Positions 55,242 through 63,071 of a stretch of 64,000 bases of DNA are shown piece after piece. Below the pieces are notes generated by a model. That model worked only from the letters and a program-made list of their open reading frames with translations, had not been told where the DNA came from and did not search any database. A program made the translations under genes and the position numbers. Within the stretch, counting starts at the first letter, position 1. Every line of letters starts with the position of its first letter. The DNA is from Lysobacteraceae bacterium 2PB. Lineage in GTDB: Bacteria; Pseudomonadota; Gammaproteobacteria; Xanthomonadales; Xanthomonadaceae. Where the stretch lies: contig SCMT01000021.1 of the NCBI GenBank assembly GCA_005502915.1, positions 1 through 64,000 on the forward strand. Reading direction: 5' to 3'.

Positions 55242-55340
55242 GCGGCGATTGTACGGGCAGGCGCACGCCATGCGGCCGGCCGATCGTGCGCCGTGCGCAA
55301 CGCAGCGGGCCGATCGCGAGCCCCGCTGCCGACGTTGCGG

Positions 55341-57395
55341 TTACAGCTCGCGCACCAGGCGGAAGCCCACGTCGTCGTAGCCGCGTGCGGCATCCAGCGG
55401 ACGACCGCCGCCGGCACCGCGCCAGCTCCGGCCGCTGGCCATGCGGCGCACGCAACCGCTGCCGCCGCATTCGCCGAGCCATTCCGAGACCTGCTTGCCG
55501 CCGCTGCCGTAGCCTGCGGCCTGGGCTTCGGACGCGGTGGGCAGACGGTAGCGATGGCCGGTGCGCTGGCTCTGCCAGCGCGCGAACGCGTCGGCGTCCT
55601 GCCAAGACACGCAGACCACGGCATGGCTGTTCGCCTGCTCGAATCCCGGCGTTTCCCAGGTGCGCGGCGCCAGCACGCGCAGCAGCGACGCCTTTTCCCG
55701 GCAGAGCGCCGGCTTGCGCTGGGTGAGCTTCGCGAACGCGGCGTAGTTTTCGCGGGTGACTGCGCTGCGTGCGATCGCGACGAGCTTGTTGCCGCTGCCT
55801 GCGACCAGGGTCATTTCGCCCAGGGCATCGGTCACGCGATCGCCGGGCTGCGCGATGCTGCCGGCACGGGTCTGCAGCGCGGCCACCTGGGCGCGGTCGA
55901 GCCCCAGGCTTTTCGCGGAGGCCACGATCTTCTGCGCGGCATCGCGATTGAATTGCGCTTCGGCCTGCGCCATCGCGGACGACAGCGAATCGCCCATGCG
56001 CTTGCGCAACTGCACCATGACCGGCAGGCCGCGCGCGCGGTCCTGTTCGGCCAGACGCTGCATGCGGCTCACGATGTCGCGCACGGCGGCGTCCTCGCCG
56101 TTGCGCAGGCGGCGATCGGCTTCGTTGCCCAGCGCGGTGAGCAGCCGGGTGCTGGCTTCGGGCAGCGCGATGTGGCTCGGATCGGTGCGCCAGGCCAGCA
56201 TCAGGCTGTCGTACGCATTGCCGCCGGCGGGGCTGGTCAGGCGACCGCTGCGCAGCTGCTGTTCGGCGGCGGTGATGTATTTCTGCGCGGCCGATTCCGG
56301 CGCGCCGCGCAGGATGGCTTCGGAGGGATCGGGCAGGGGCGCGCTGCGGCTGAGGTCGACGCCCGGCGTGTCGGTCGAGGTCGCGGAGGCATTGCCGCTC
56401 ATCATCCGCGCCAGGGTTTCCTGGGTATTACGCTGGTCCAGGCGATACAGCGCGACGATGCCGCTGGCCACGGCGCCGACGACCAGGGCCGCCACGGCGA
56501 GCTGGCGGAGGCCGAAGCGTGCGCGGAGGCGCGCGATCGCGGCGCGCATCGGTTCGCGTTCGGCGTGCGGCACGTTGCGCATCGCTTCCAGCATGTCCTG
56601 CGCATCGGTGTAGCGGTCGTTGGGCTGCTTGGCGAGCGCGCGATCGAAGAAACGCTGCCAGTGCGCCAGGTGCGGCGGCAGGCGCGGGATCGGGTCCTGC
56701 GCGTGCTTGAGCACCATCGACAGGCCATCGTCCGCCTGGTAGGGCAGGCTGCCGGTCAGCATTTCCCAGGCCAGCACGCCGAGGCTGTACAGGTCCGCGC
56801 GCAGGTCGACTTCGGTGCCGCGCGCCTGTTCAGGCGCCATGTACGCGGTGCTGCCGACCGCCATGCCGGCGGTGGTCACGCGCGAGCCGTAGCCGCGGCG
56901 CAGGGCGATGCCGAAATCGGTGAGCATCGGCCGTTCGGCCTCGTCGAAGAGCACGTTCTCGGCCTTCACGTCGCGGTGCACCACGCCGCGACTGTGCGCA
57001 TAGGCCAGCGCCGAGAGCAGGGCTTCGAGGATCTGCCGGATCCGCGCCTCGTCGCGGGTCAGGTTGCGCTTGCCCAGGTGGCCGCGCGGGAACACCGGCA
57101 TCACGTGGTAGGGCTGGCCATCTTTGGTGCGACCGAAGTCGTGGATGCGCACGATGTGCGGATGGTCGAGGCGCGCGACGGTACGCGCCTCGTTGTCGAA
57201 GCGCCGCCGGCCGACGTCGTCGGTGACGACCTCGGGTCGCATGATCTTGATGGCGACGTTCCGGCCCAGCGACAGCTGCTGGCCGAGGTACACCGTCGAC
57301 ATGCCGCCATGCCCGAGCACCCGCACGAGCTTGTAGCCGGCGATCTCCGGCAACGGCTCCTGCGGGTGTTCCTTGTCCTTCTGTGTGGAACCCAT
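55341..57395 (-). CDS. Membrane Ser/Thr kinase with extracytoplasmic FGE-sulfatase-like domain
   Basis: A 684-residue Hanks-type kinase. Residues 20-290 form the kinase, with GHGGMSTVYLG (28-38), Lys50 in VAIKIM, Glu69, HRDVKAENV (140-148), DFGIA (160-164) and APE (187-189), all intact. A helix at about 315-335 (LAVAALVVGAVASGIVALY) crosses the membrane. After a helical stretch, the C-terminal 125 residues form a formylglycine-generating-enzyme/sulfatase-modifying fold (VVCVSWQDADAFARWQSQR, YRLPTASEAQAAGYG, VGFRLVREL). The sensor domain may read a ligand rather than catalyse. It stands as a single gene. Confidence 0.9.
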   Translation of the reverse strand: MGSTQKDKEHPQEPLPEIAGYKLVRVLGHGGMSTVYLGQQLSLGRNVAIKIMRPEVVTDDVGRRRFDNEARTVARLDHPHIVRIHDFGRTKDGQPYHVMPVFPRGHLGKRNLTRDEARIRQILEALLSALAYAHSRGVVHRDVKAENVLFDEAERPMLTDFGIALRRGYGSRVTTAGMAVGSTAYMAPEQARGTEVDLRADLYSLGVLAWEMLTGSLPYQADDGLSMVLKHAQDPIPRLPPHLAHWQRFFDRALAKQPNDRYTDAQDMLEAMRNVPHAEREPMRAAIARLRARFGLRQLAVAALVVGAVASGIVALYRLDQRNTQETLARMMSGNASATSTDTPGVDLSRSAPLPDPSEAILRGAPESAAQKYITAAEQQLRSGRLTSPAGGNAYDSLMLAWRTDPSHIALPEASTRLLTALGNEADRRLRNGEDAAVRDIVSRMQRLAEQDRARGLPVMVQLRKRMGDSLSSAMAQAEAQFNRDAAQKIVASAKSLGLDRAQVAALQTRAGSIAQPGDRVTDALGEMTLVAGSGNKLVAIARSAVTRENYAAFAKLTQRKPALCREKASLLRVLAPRTWETPGFEQANSHAVVCVSWQDADAFARWQSQRTGHRYRLPTASEAQAAGYGSGGKQVSEWLGECGGSGCVRRMASGRSWRGAGGGRPLDAARGYDDVGFRLVREL

Positions 57396-57421
57396 GCAAC
57401 ACTCCCCCTGCTCACCCGTCG

Positions 57422-57450
57422 AGAATACCCAAGCCGGCACGGGGAGTGAA
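57422..57450 (-). promoter_or_regulatory. Candidate promoter of the kinase gene
   Basis: On the minus strand TTCACT (57445-57450) and TATTCT (57422-57427) are 17 bases apart, with the ATG 26 bases further and a strong GGGGGAGTG ribosome site before it. Confidence 0.4.
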
Positions 57451-57592
57451 TCGGCAGGTTCGCGTGAATCCGTGACCCAGTCCTCGCGGAAACACCGACG
57501 ATCGAAGCGTCTGGCGCATTTTCCCGGTCCGCCCACCTGAGCGGGTGCGATCGGGTGAAGCCTGTCGCGCCGGGCGGCCGGCGATGGAGGGG

Positions 57593-58063
57593 TCAGCGGC
57601 GGGTGTCGTCCCGCTTCCTCCGGATATACAGCTGCTTGCGCACGCGGGCGACCACATCGCCGGCTGCATCGACCACCTCGGTCTGCATCCAGTGCAGGTG
57701 TTTCTCGCCGCCGGCGGTGGCGGCGCGGATCTCGTCCAGGGTCGCGTCGTCCAGCGCGAAACGGGCGACGACCCGGCCCTTGCCGGGCTTGAGGAATTCG
57801 ATCTCGCCGGCCCGGTCCCAGACGATGTAGCCGCCGCCGAGGGCGTTCATCGTCAGCAACATCCAGAACGGGTCGGTCATCGAGAACAGGTTGCCGCCGA
57901 AGTGCACGCCGACGTAGTTGCGGTTCCAGGGGCGGGAGCGCAGGTGCACCTCGGCGGATCGCCAGTCCTCGGCGATCCGGTGCACGTGGACGCCGCTGAA
58001 CAGGAACGGCGGCCAGACATTCATCACCCGGCGCAGCGCGCGCGGGCCCAGGGCACGGGGCAT
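57593..58063 (-). CDS. DUF4442 hot-dog-fold protein, thioesterase-like
   Basis: This 156-residue hot-dog-fold protein shows the DUF4442 pattern: FLFSGVHVHRIAEDWRSAEV, NRNYVGVHFGGNLFSMTDPF, YIVWDRAGEIEFLKPGKGRV and MQTEVVDAAGDVVARVRKQL. It resembles acyl-CoA thioesterases, but the catalytic residue is not certain. It starts 7 nt after the CnoX stop, so the two are likely co-transcribed. Confidence 0.85.
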   Translation of the reverse strand: MPRALGPRALRRVMNVWPPFLFSGVHVHRIAEDWRSAEVHLRSRPWNRNYVGVHFGGNLFSMTDPFWMLLTMNALGGGYIVWDRAGEIEFLKPGKGRVVARFALDDATLDEIRAATAGGEKHLHWMQTEVVDAAGDVVARVRKQLYIRRKRDDTRR

Positions 58064-58070
58064 GCGCGGG

Positions 58071-58946
58071 TCAGACCAGCAGCAGCGCCGACATCTTGCG
58101 GCGGTACTGGCCGACCAGATCGGCATCCTCGACGACGCGGAAGGCATCGATCAGGGCCTTGCGCGGCAGGCCGTCCTCGAACTGCTTGTTGCGGCGGAGC
58201 ATTTCCATGAACTGTTCCAGGCCGTCCTGCGAGCGCCCGGCGACGATGTGGTGCACGCCCAGCAGGTGGCGGGCGCGCAGGTCGTTCTCGTCGGCAGCGA
58301 TCGCGGCCTGCAGGGCATCGACGCCCGGGGCATCCTTCAGCAGCGCGGCGAAGCCGAGGCGGGCGCGACCGCGCACGGCGCGGTCGTCGGTCTCGAGGTT
58401 GGCGGGCAGGGCATCGAGCAGGCGCCCGGCTTCCTGCGCTTCGCCGGCCTGGAGCAGGGCCAGGGCGAGATCGAGCTTGAGTTCGGCCTTGTCGGGTTCG
58501 GCGGCGACGGCGTCGCGCAGGCGCGAGACCTCGGCCATCGGATCGACCGCAGCCGGTGCCGTGTCTTCTTCGGGGGCGGGGGCCGGCGCGGCTTCGCCCG
58601 GCACGATGCCGTGGTGCTTGAGGAACTCGCGCAGCTGGCCCTCGGGCAGGGCGCCCTGGAAACCGTCGGCGAGCTGCCCGTCCTTGACCAGCACGACGGT
58701 CGGGATCGAACGGATCTGGAAGGCCGCGCCGAGCTCCTGCTGGGCTTCGACATCGACCTTGGCCAGCACGAAGGCGCCGTTGTACTCGTCGGCCAGCTTT
58801 TCGAGGATCGGGCCCAGGGTCTTGCAGGGACCGCACCACTCCGCCCAGAAATCGAGCAGGACCGGGGTCTCCAGCGAGCGCTTCAGGACATCGGTTTCGA
58901 ACCCTTCGGCGGTCGCATCGAAGACATGGGGCGTGGTGGCGGACAT
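58071..58946 (-). CDS. cnoX: Chaperedoxin CnoX/YbbN-like thioredoxin with TPR tail
   Basis: This 291-residue protein has an N-terminal thioredoxin domain with an intact WCGPC (37-41) and cis-Pro (SIPTVV), and a C-terminal TPR-like region (about 135-291; LKLDLALALLQAGEAQEAGR and RHLLGVHHIVAGRSQDGLEQ). E. coli CnoX has SxxC and acts as a holdase with GroEL, whereas the CxxC form, as in Caulobacter, can also act as a redox enzyme. An Ala/Pro/Glu linker (about 117-132) joins the domains. Confidence 0.92.
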   Translation of the reverse strand: MSATTPHVFDATAEGFETDVLKRSLETPVLLDFWAEWCGPCKTLGPILEKLADEYNGAFVLAKVDVEAQQELGAAFQIRSIPTVVLVKDGQLADGFQGALPEGQLREFLKHHGIVPGEAAPAPAPEEDTAPAAVDPMAEVSRLRDAVAAEPDKAELKLDLALALLQAGEAQEAGRLLDALPANLETDDRAVRGRARLGFAALLKDAPGVDALQAAIAADENDLRARHLLGVHHIVAGRSQDGLEQFMEMLRRNKQFEDGLPRKALIDAFRVVEDADLVGQYRRKMSALLLV

Positions 58947-59055
58947 GGAGGAGGCTTCCTGAGGATGTGCGGCCGGAGATTGTGCCAGTCGCGCCCGATT
59001 CCAAGGTCGTCCGGGCGGATTCCTGCCGCTTGTCGGCTGTGGATGTCATGTGTAC

Positions 59056-59096
59056 TTGACATGGAAAAACTCAAATGTAATTTATGCATTACATTT
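59056..59096 (+). promoter_or_regulatory. Promoter with palindromic operator of the membrane-protein/XRE operon
   Basis: TTGACA (59056-59061), 16 bases, then TAATTT (59078-59083). A perfect inverted repeat AAATGTAAT-TTATGC-ATTACATTT (59073-59096) covers the -10 and the presumed transcription start. The site is very AT-rich in a GC-rich context. The small XRE protein encoded fourth in the operon is the obvious candidate repressor. Confidence 0.7.
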
Positions 59097-59115
59097 AGTC
59101 TGTTCGGAGTGACAT

Positions 59116-59754
59116 ATGAAAGGCTGGGAAGGCGGACGTTGGGGCTTGATCCTGCTGGCGGGCGTGGCCCTCTGGTTGCTTCTGGCCGGGCCGGACCGGT
59201 TGTTCGGCTGGGATGCGGGACACCTCGGCATGCTGCTGCTGGTGGGCAGCGCCTGGGGCCTGCTGCATGCCGTGTCGCGCCTGCCGCGCGAAGCGCTGGC
59301 CCGGTCGGCGTCGCCGGCGGAATGGAAGGCCCGGGTCGGCGCCGGCTTCACCCTGGTCGCCATCGCTTACTTCCTGTCGAAGATGCACGTCTTCAATGAC
59401 GCCGCATTTCCGTACAACCACGGCGCCAGCGCGGTCGGGCGCAACCTCGTGCTGCTGCTGATCGCGTGGACAGTGCTGTCGCAGGTGCTGGCTTCCCGTC
59501 TGAAAGGCGAGGTCGAAGCGGATGAGCGCGATCGCGAGATTGCCGTGGAAGCTGCGGGCTGGGGGCGTGGCGCGCTGATCTTCTGCGTCATTGGCATCGC
59601 CGTGATGCTCGGGTTCACGCCTGCGGACCGCCTCGACTGGGCCACGCCGCTGATGATCGGCAATCTGCTGGTGTTCGCGCTGATGTGGGGCTGGCTGTGC
59701 GAGTACGCGGCGACGCTGGCGTACTACTGGCGCGACAGGAGGGCGAGTGCATGA
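59116..59754 (+). CDS. Membrane protein of a DERDR-motif family (first of three paralogues)
   Basis: This 212-residue inner-membrane protein has about six helices. The C-terminal half is related to the next two gene products: EVEADERDREIAVEAAGWGR between helices, and a last helix ending EYAATLAYYWRDRRAS. The N-terminal two helices are extra. It resembles the DUF2178-type membrane proteins that occur beside small XRE regulators. GGAG at 59106-59109 supports the ATG. The next gene overlaps by ATGA. Confidence 0.75.
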   Translation: MKGWEGGRWGLILLAGVALWLLLAGPDRLFGWDAGHLGMLLLVGSAWGLLHAVSRLPREALARSASPAEWKARVGAGFTLVAIAYFLSKMHVFNDAAFPYNHGASAVGRNLVLLLIAWTVLSQVLASRLKGEVEADERDREIAVEAAGWGRGALIFCVIGIAVMLGFTPADRLDWATPLMIGNLLVFALMWGWLCEYAATLAYYWRDRRASA

Positions 59755-60191
59755 ACAAGCACGAACTTTCCGCGTGGTGGCGCTTGGGTTTGTCTGGTGG
59801 TTATGGCGCCTATCTGCTATGGGTGCTGTTCCTTGCGGGCCAGGAAGCCATCAGCACAGCCATGTATTACCGAACGGCTTCAATGCTTTTTTTCATCGTC
59901 TTGATCTGGCTGTCAGCATGGTATTTGCAGCGACGCAAGGGGGTCGATCAGGATGAGCGTGATCGTGCGATCACCACGGCCGCGACCCAGTTCGCGCTCA
60001 TTGCGGTGGTCGCGATCATCGCCGCGACTCCGATCGTACTCTTCGAAATCATACTCGGTGCGAAAGAGACGATAACGCTTCGCCTGGATTGGGCGGAGTT
60101 CTATATCAACGCATGCCTCACGTTTGCGATCTGGGTGGAAGCCGGTACCACCGTGTTCCTTCACCTGCGTGACCGGAGGCAGGTCGAATGA
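59751..60191 (+). CDS. DERDR-motif membrane protein, second paralogue
   Basis: This 146-residue protein with four helices starts MNKHELSAWWRLGL, has GVDQDERDRAITTAATQFAL in the cytoplasmic loop and ends TVFLHLRDRR. It aligns throughout with the next gene product, so the two arose by tandem duplication. Codon use is less GC-rich than gene one. Translation is coupled on both sides by 4-nt overlaps. Confidence 0.75.
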   Translation: MNKHELSAWWRLGLSGGYGAYLLWVLFLAGQEAISTAMYYRTASMLFFIVLIWLSAWYLQRRKGVDQDERDRAITTAATQFALIAVVAIIAATPIVLFEIILGAKETITLRLDWAEFYINACLTFAIWVEAGTTVFLHLRDRRQVE

Positions 60192-60616
60192 ACAAGCACG
60201 AACAGGCGGCATGGTGGCGTCTTTGCTTATGTATGGCGTTTCTTGCCTATCTCTGCTGGCAGCTGTTCTCGTCAGAACAGATGTTTGGCGAAGAGGGCTG
60301 GGATGGCATTCGCGGGATGCTGAACGTCTTCGTGGCACTGTTTCTTCTGATGCACGGACTAGTGCGTCGACGCAGGGGCATCGAGGAAGATGAACGCGAC
60401 CGGGTCATTTCCGGAGTTGCGGCGAGAAATGCGCTTTTTGCATTGATCGTGATCGTGCTGGTCAGCCCCATGATCTTGAGCGGTACCGCTGTCCCCAAGG
60501 GGCTGGTCTCGCGCGAGGCTGACTGGCTGACGTTCTACGCGGTGGCGTGCGTGATGTTCGCCATGTCGGTCGATGCGGCAGTGACCGTGTTCCATCACTG
60601 GCAGGATCGCCGATGA
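60188..60616 (+). CDS. DERDR-motif membrane protein, third paralogue
   Basis: This 142-residue protein with four helices starts [16 protein letters not shown], has [20 protein letters not shown] and ends [10 protein letters not shown]. The shared ends and central DERDR make the kinship with the upstream gene clear, but overall identity is moderate, so the duplication is not recent. A membrane complex of the three paralogues is plausible. Overlaps the regulator gene by ATGA. Confidence 0.75.
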   Translation: MNKHEQAAWWRLCLCMAFLAYLCWQLFSSEQMFGEEGWDGIRGMLNVFVALFLLMHGLVRRRRGIEEDERDRVISGVAARNALFALIVIVLVSPMILSGTAVPKGLVSREADWLTFYAVACVMFAMSVDAAVTVFHHWQDRR

Positions 60617-60831
60617 CTGCCGCCCCCATCTCCAACCACATCCGCCGTTTTCGCTTCGAGCGCGGCGAAATGACCCAGGAAGCGCTGGCGCAGGCCTGCG
60701 GAGTGACCCGGCAGACCATCATCGCCCTCGAAGCCGGACGTTATGCGCCTTCGCTGGAGCTGGCGTTCCGCATCGCGCGCGCGTTCGGGGTCGGTGTCGA
60801 GGATGTGTTCCAGTGGAAGGAGACGAAATGA
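60613..60831 (+). CDS. Small XRE-type helix-turn-helix regulator
   Basis: This 72-residue protein is nearly all DNA-binding domain: [20 protein letters not shown] is the helix-turn-helix (about 20-39), followed by [20 protein letters not shown] and VEDVFQWKE. It belongs to the short YozG-like group that commonly accompanies DUF2178-type membrane proteins. It probably represses its own operon at the palindrome 59073-59096. It overlaps the next gene by 4 nt (ATGA). Confidence 0.88.
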   Translation: MTAAPISNHIRRFRFERGEMTQEALAQACGVTRQTIIALEAGRYAPSLELAFRIARAFGVGVEDVFQWKETK

Positions 60832-61412
60832 TGCGCGGATCTCACCTCATCGGCGCCCTCGCGCTGGCCTTGCACCTGTGCGCGGCCATCGTGTTCGCGC
60901 AGCTGCTCGACGGCTACGCGCACCGGGAATTCCCGCTTGCGTTGCTCGGCGCGCAGGGCGTGCCGCGCGCGCTGGCCTTCAATCTCTGCGCCTTCATCCT
61001 GCCCGGTGCGCTGGCGGCGGTGGCGATGTGGCGCCTGCGCTCGGCTTTGCCGGCGTATACGCGCTGGCCGGCACGCATCGGCACCCAGCTCATGACCTTG
61101 GCCGGCCTCGCCTTCGCCGCGCAGGGCCTGCTGCCGCTGGATCCGAGCGATGTCGGCGCCGCATCCAACGCCCTGCATGCGCTGGCCTGGACCCTGTGGT
61201 GGATCGCCGGCGCCAGCGGCGCGCTGTTGCTGGCCTGGGCGGCGCCTGCGCGCGGTTTGCGTGTGGCCTCGGTGGCGATGGCCATCGCCGTCCCGCTGCT
61301 CGCCCTGCCGCCCTGGCCGGGTGCGCTCGCGGCGTTCGCACCGCGAGCGGCCTTCGTGGCATGGCTGCTTTGGGTCGCGCTGGCGCCGCGACTCAACCGT
61401 GCTTCAGCTTGA
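60828..61412 (+). CDS. DUF998-type membrane protein
   Basis: This 194-residue protein has six helices. [60 protein letters not shown] and [20 protein letters not shown] match the DUF998 layout. Function unknown. It closes the five-gene operon. Its last 20 bases overlap the convergent SemiSWEET gene. A second ATG three bases on is equally possible. Confidence 0.75.
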   Translation: MMRGSHLIGALALALHLCAAIVFAQLLDGYAHREFPLALLGAQGVPRALAFNLCAFILPGALAAVAMWRLRSALPAYTRWPARIGTQLMTLAGLAFAAQGLLPLDPSDVGAASNALHALAWTLWWIAGASGALLLAWAAPARGLRVASVAMAIAVPLLALPPWPGALAAFAPRAAFVAWLLWVALAPRLNRASA

Positions 61413-61644
61413 GTCCCAGGATCGTCGCGGACAGGAGGAAGGTGACGATGTTCGACAGGATCATCGGCATCGAGCCCAGCGCGATGCCGTAGACCAGCCA
61501 CATCGCGATGCCGGCGGTGAACACCACGTACATGCCCAGCGAGATGCTGCGGGTGTCCTTCGTGCGGATGGTCTGCCATGCCTGCGGCACGAAGGCGAGG
61601 GTGGTCATCGCGGCGGCCGTGTAGCCGGCCCATTCCATCGACAT
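61393..61644 (-). CDS. SemiSWEET-type sugar transporter (PQ-loop)
   Basis: This 83-residue three-helix protein has the PQ-loop motif FVPQAWQTIRTKDTRSISLG in the first repeat-type helix pair and [20 protein letters not shown] at the end. SemiSWEETs work as dimers and exchange sugars such as sucrose or glucose. The gene starts 2 bases after the amidohydrolase stop, so the two are a unit, and its 3' end overlaps the convergent DUF998 gene by 20 bp. Confidence 0.9.
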   Translation of the reverse strand: MSMEWAGYTAAAMTTLAFVPQAWQTIRTKDTRSISLGMYVVFTAGIAMWLVYGIALGSMPMILSNIVTFLLSATILGLKLKHG

Positions 61645-61646
61645 GC

Positions 61647-62951
61647 TTACGGCTCCTGGCCGGGGCGGCGGTAGACCTTGCCGTCCTTCATCACGAAATC
61701 GACGCGCTGGGTCGCGGTGATGTCGGACAGCGGGTCGCCGGGCATCGCGACGATGTCGGCGCGCTTGCCGACTTCGATCACGCCCTGGTCGCTGACGCCG
61801 AGCACGTCGGCCGCATGGAGCGTCGCCGACTGCAGCGCGTACGCGGCAGGGATGCCGGCTTCGACCATCAGCACGAATTCGCGCGCGTTGTCGCCGTGCG
61901 GGCCGACGCCGGCATCGGTGCCGAACGCGATCTTCACGCCGTTGCGATGGGCCTTGCCGGCGGTGTCCTGGATCAGGGCGCCGATGCGCGCGGCCTTCGG
62001 GCGCACCATTTCCGGGAAATAACCGTCAATCTTCGCCTTGTCCGCGACGAAGCGGCCCGCGGAGATCGTCGGCACGTACCAGGTGCCCTTCTGCTTCATC
62101 AGGCCCATGATCTCCTCGTCCATGTAGGTGCCGTGCTCGATCGTGGTCACGCCGCCGAGTACGGCGCGCTTCATGCCTTCCGCGCCGTGCGCGTGCGCTG
62201 CGACGCGGTAGCCGTAGTCCTTCGCGGTATCGACCACCGAACGGATCTCGTCGACGGTGAACTGCGGGGCGTCGCCCGAGCGCGCGTAGCTGAGCACGCC
62301 GCCGGTCGCGGTGATCTTGATGACGTCGCTGCCTTCCTTGTAGCGCTGGCGCACGGCCTGGCGCGCGTCCTCGACCGAGTTGATCACGCCCTCGGTCGGC
62401 CCCGGCGGCCCGACGAGGTGCTGCAGGGCGGAGTTCATGCCGTTGGTGGGATCGGCGTGGCCACCGGTGGTGGCGATGGACTTGCCGGCGGCCCAGATGC
62501 GCGGCCCGTCGATCAGACCCTGGTTGATCGCGTCGCGCAGATGCGGTGCCTCGTTGCCGCCGAGGTCGCGCACGCTGGTGAACCCGGCCATCAGCGTCTT
62601 GCGCGCGTAGCTCACCCCGCGCAGGGCGAAATCGATGTCGCTCAGGCGGAAGCCTTCCTCGTAGCTGCGCGGACTGGACTGGCTGCCGAGGTGGACGTGC
62701 AGGTCGGTCCAGCCGGGGCTGCAGGTGTGGCCGGAGAGATCGATGGCCCGCGTGCCCGCCGGTGCTTCGACGCGACCGGCCAGCACCTCCGCGATCTTGC
62801 CGTCCCGGACCACGATCGTGCGCGCGTCGAGCAGCTTGCCGCTGCGGCTGTCGAACACCCGCCCGCAGTTGAGGGCGTAATCCGCCGCGGAGGCGCCCAG
62901 CGGCGCGAGGCAGGCGAGGGCGAGGGCGGCGGAAAGCGCGTGTCGGGTCAT
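61647..62951 (-). CDS. Secreted amidohydrolase (Xaa-Pro dipeptidase/imidazolonepropionase-like)
   Basis: This 434-residue TIM-barrel metal hydrolase has a signal peptide ([18 protein letters not shown]). Metal ligands are clear: TDLHVHLGS near residue 90, the carboxylated-lysine candidate in [34 protein letters not shown] and GTDAGVG. The closing [16 protein letters not shown] is universal in this group. Members cleave Xaa-Pro dipeptides or toxins. The start at 62951 puts the signal peptide first. Confidence 0.88.
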   Translation of the reverse strand: MTRHALSAALALACLAPLGASAADYALNCGRVFDSRSGKLLDARTIVVRDGKIAEVLAGRVEAPAGTRAIDLSGHTCSPGWTDLHVHLGSQSSPRSYEEGFRLSDIDFALRGVSYARKTLMAGFTSVRDLGGNEAPHLRDAINQGLIDGPRIWAAGKSIATTGGHADPTNGMNSALQHLVGPPGPTEGVINSVEDARQAVRQRYKEGSDVIKITATGGVLSYARSGDAPQFTVDEIRSVVDTAKDYGYRVAAHAHGAEGMKRAVLGGVTTIEHGTYMDEEIMGLMKQKGTWYVPTISAGRFVADKAKIDGYFPEMVRPKAARIGALIQDTAGKAHRNGVKIAFGTDAGVGPHGDNAREFVLMVEAGIPAAYALQSATLHAADVLGVSDQGVIEVGKRADIVAMPGDPLSDITATQRVDFVMKDGKVYRRPGQEP

Positions 62952-63071
62952 GGCGGGAGTCCTCGGAGGTCGTCCCGCGATCATAGGACGCCGCGCTGCC
63001 GCTTGCACCGACCGCCTCGCAGCAGCCACGGCGCGCACAGGTGGCGTGCCGTGGCATCCGTCACGCTTCGA

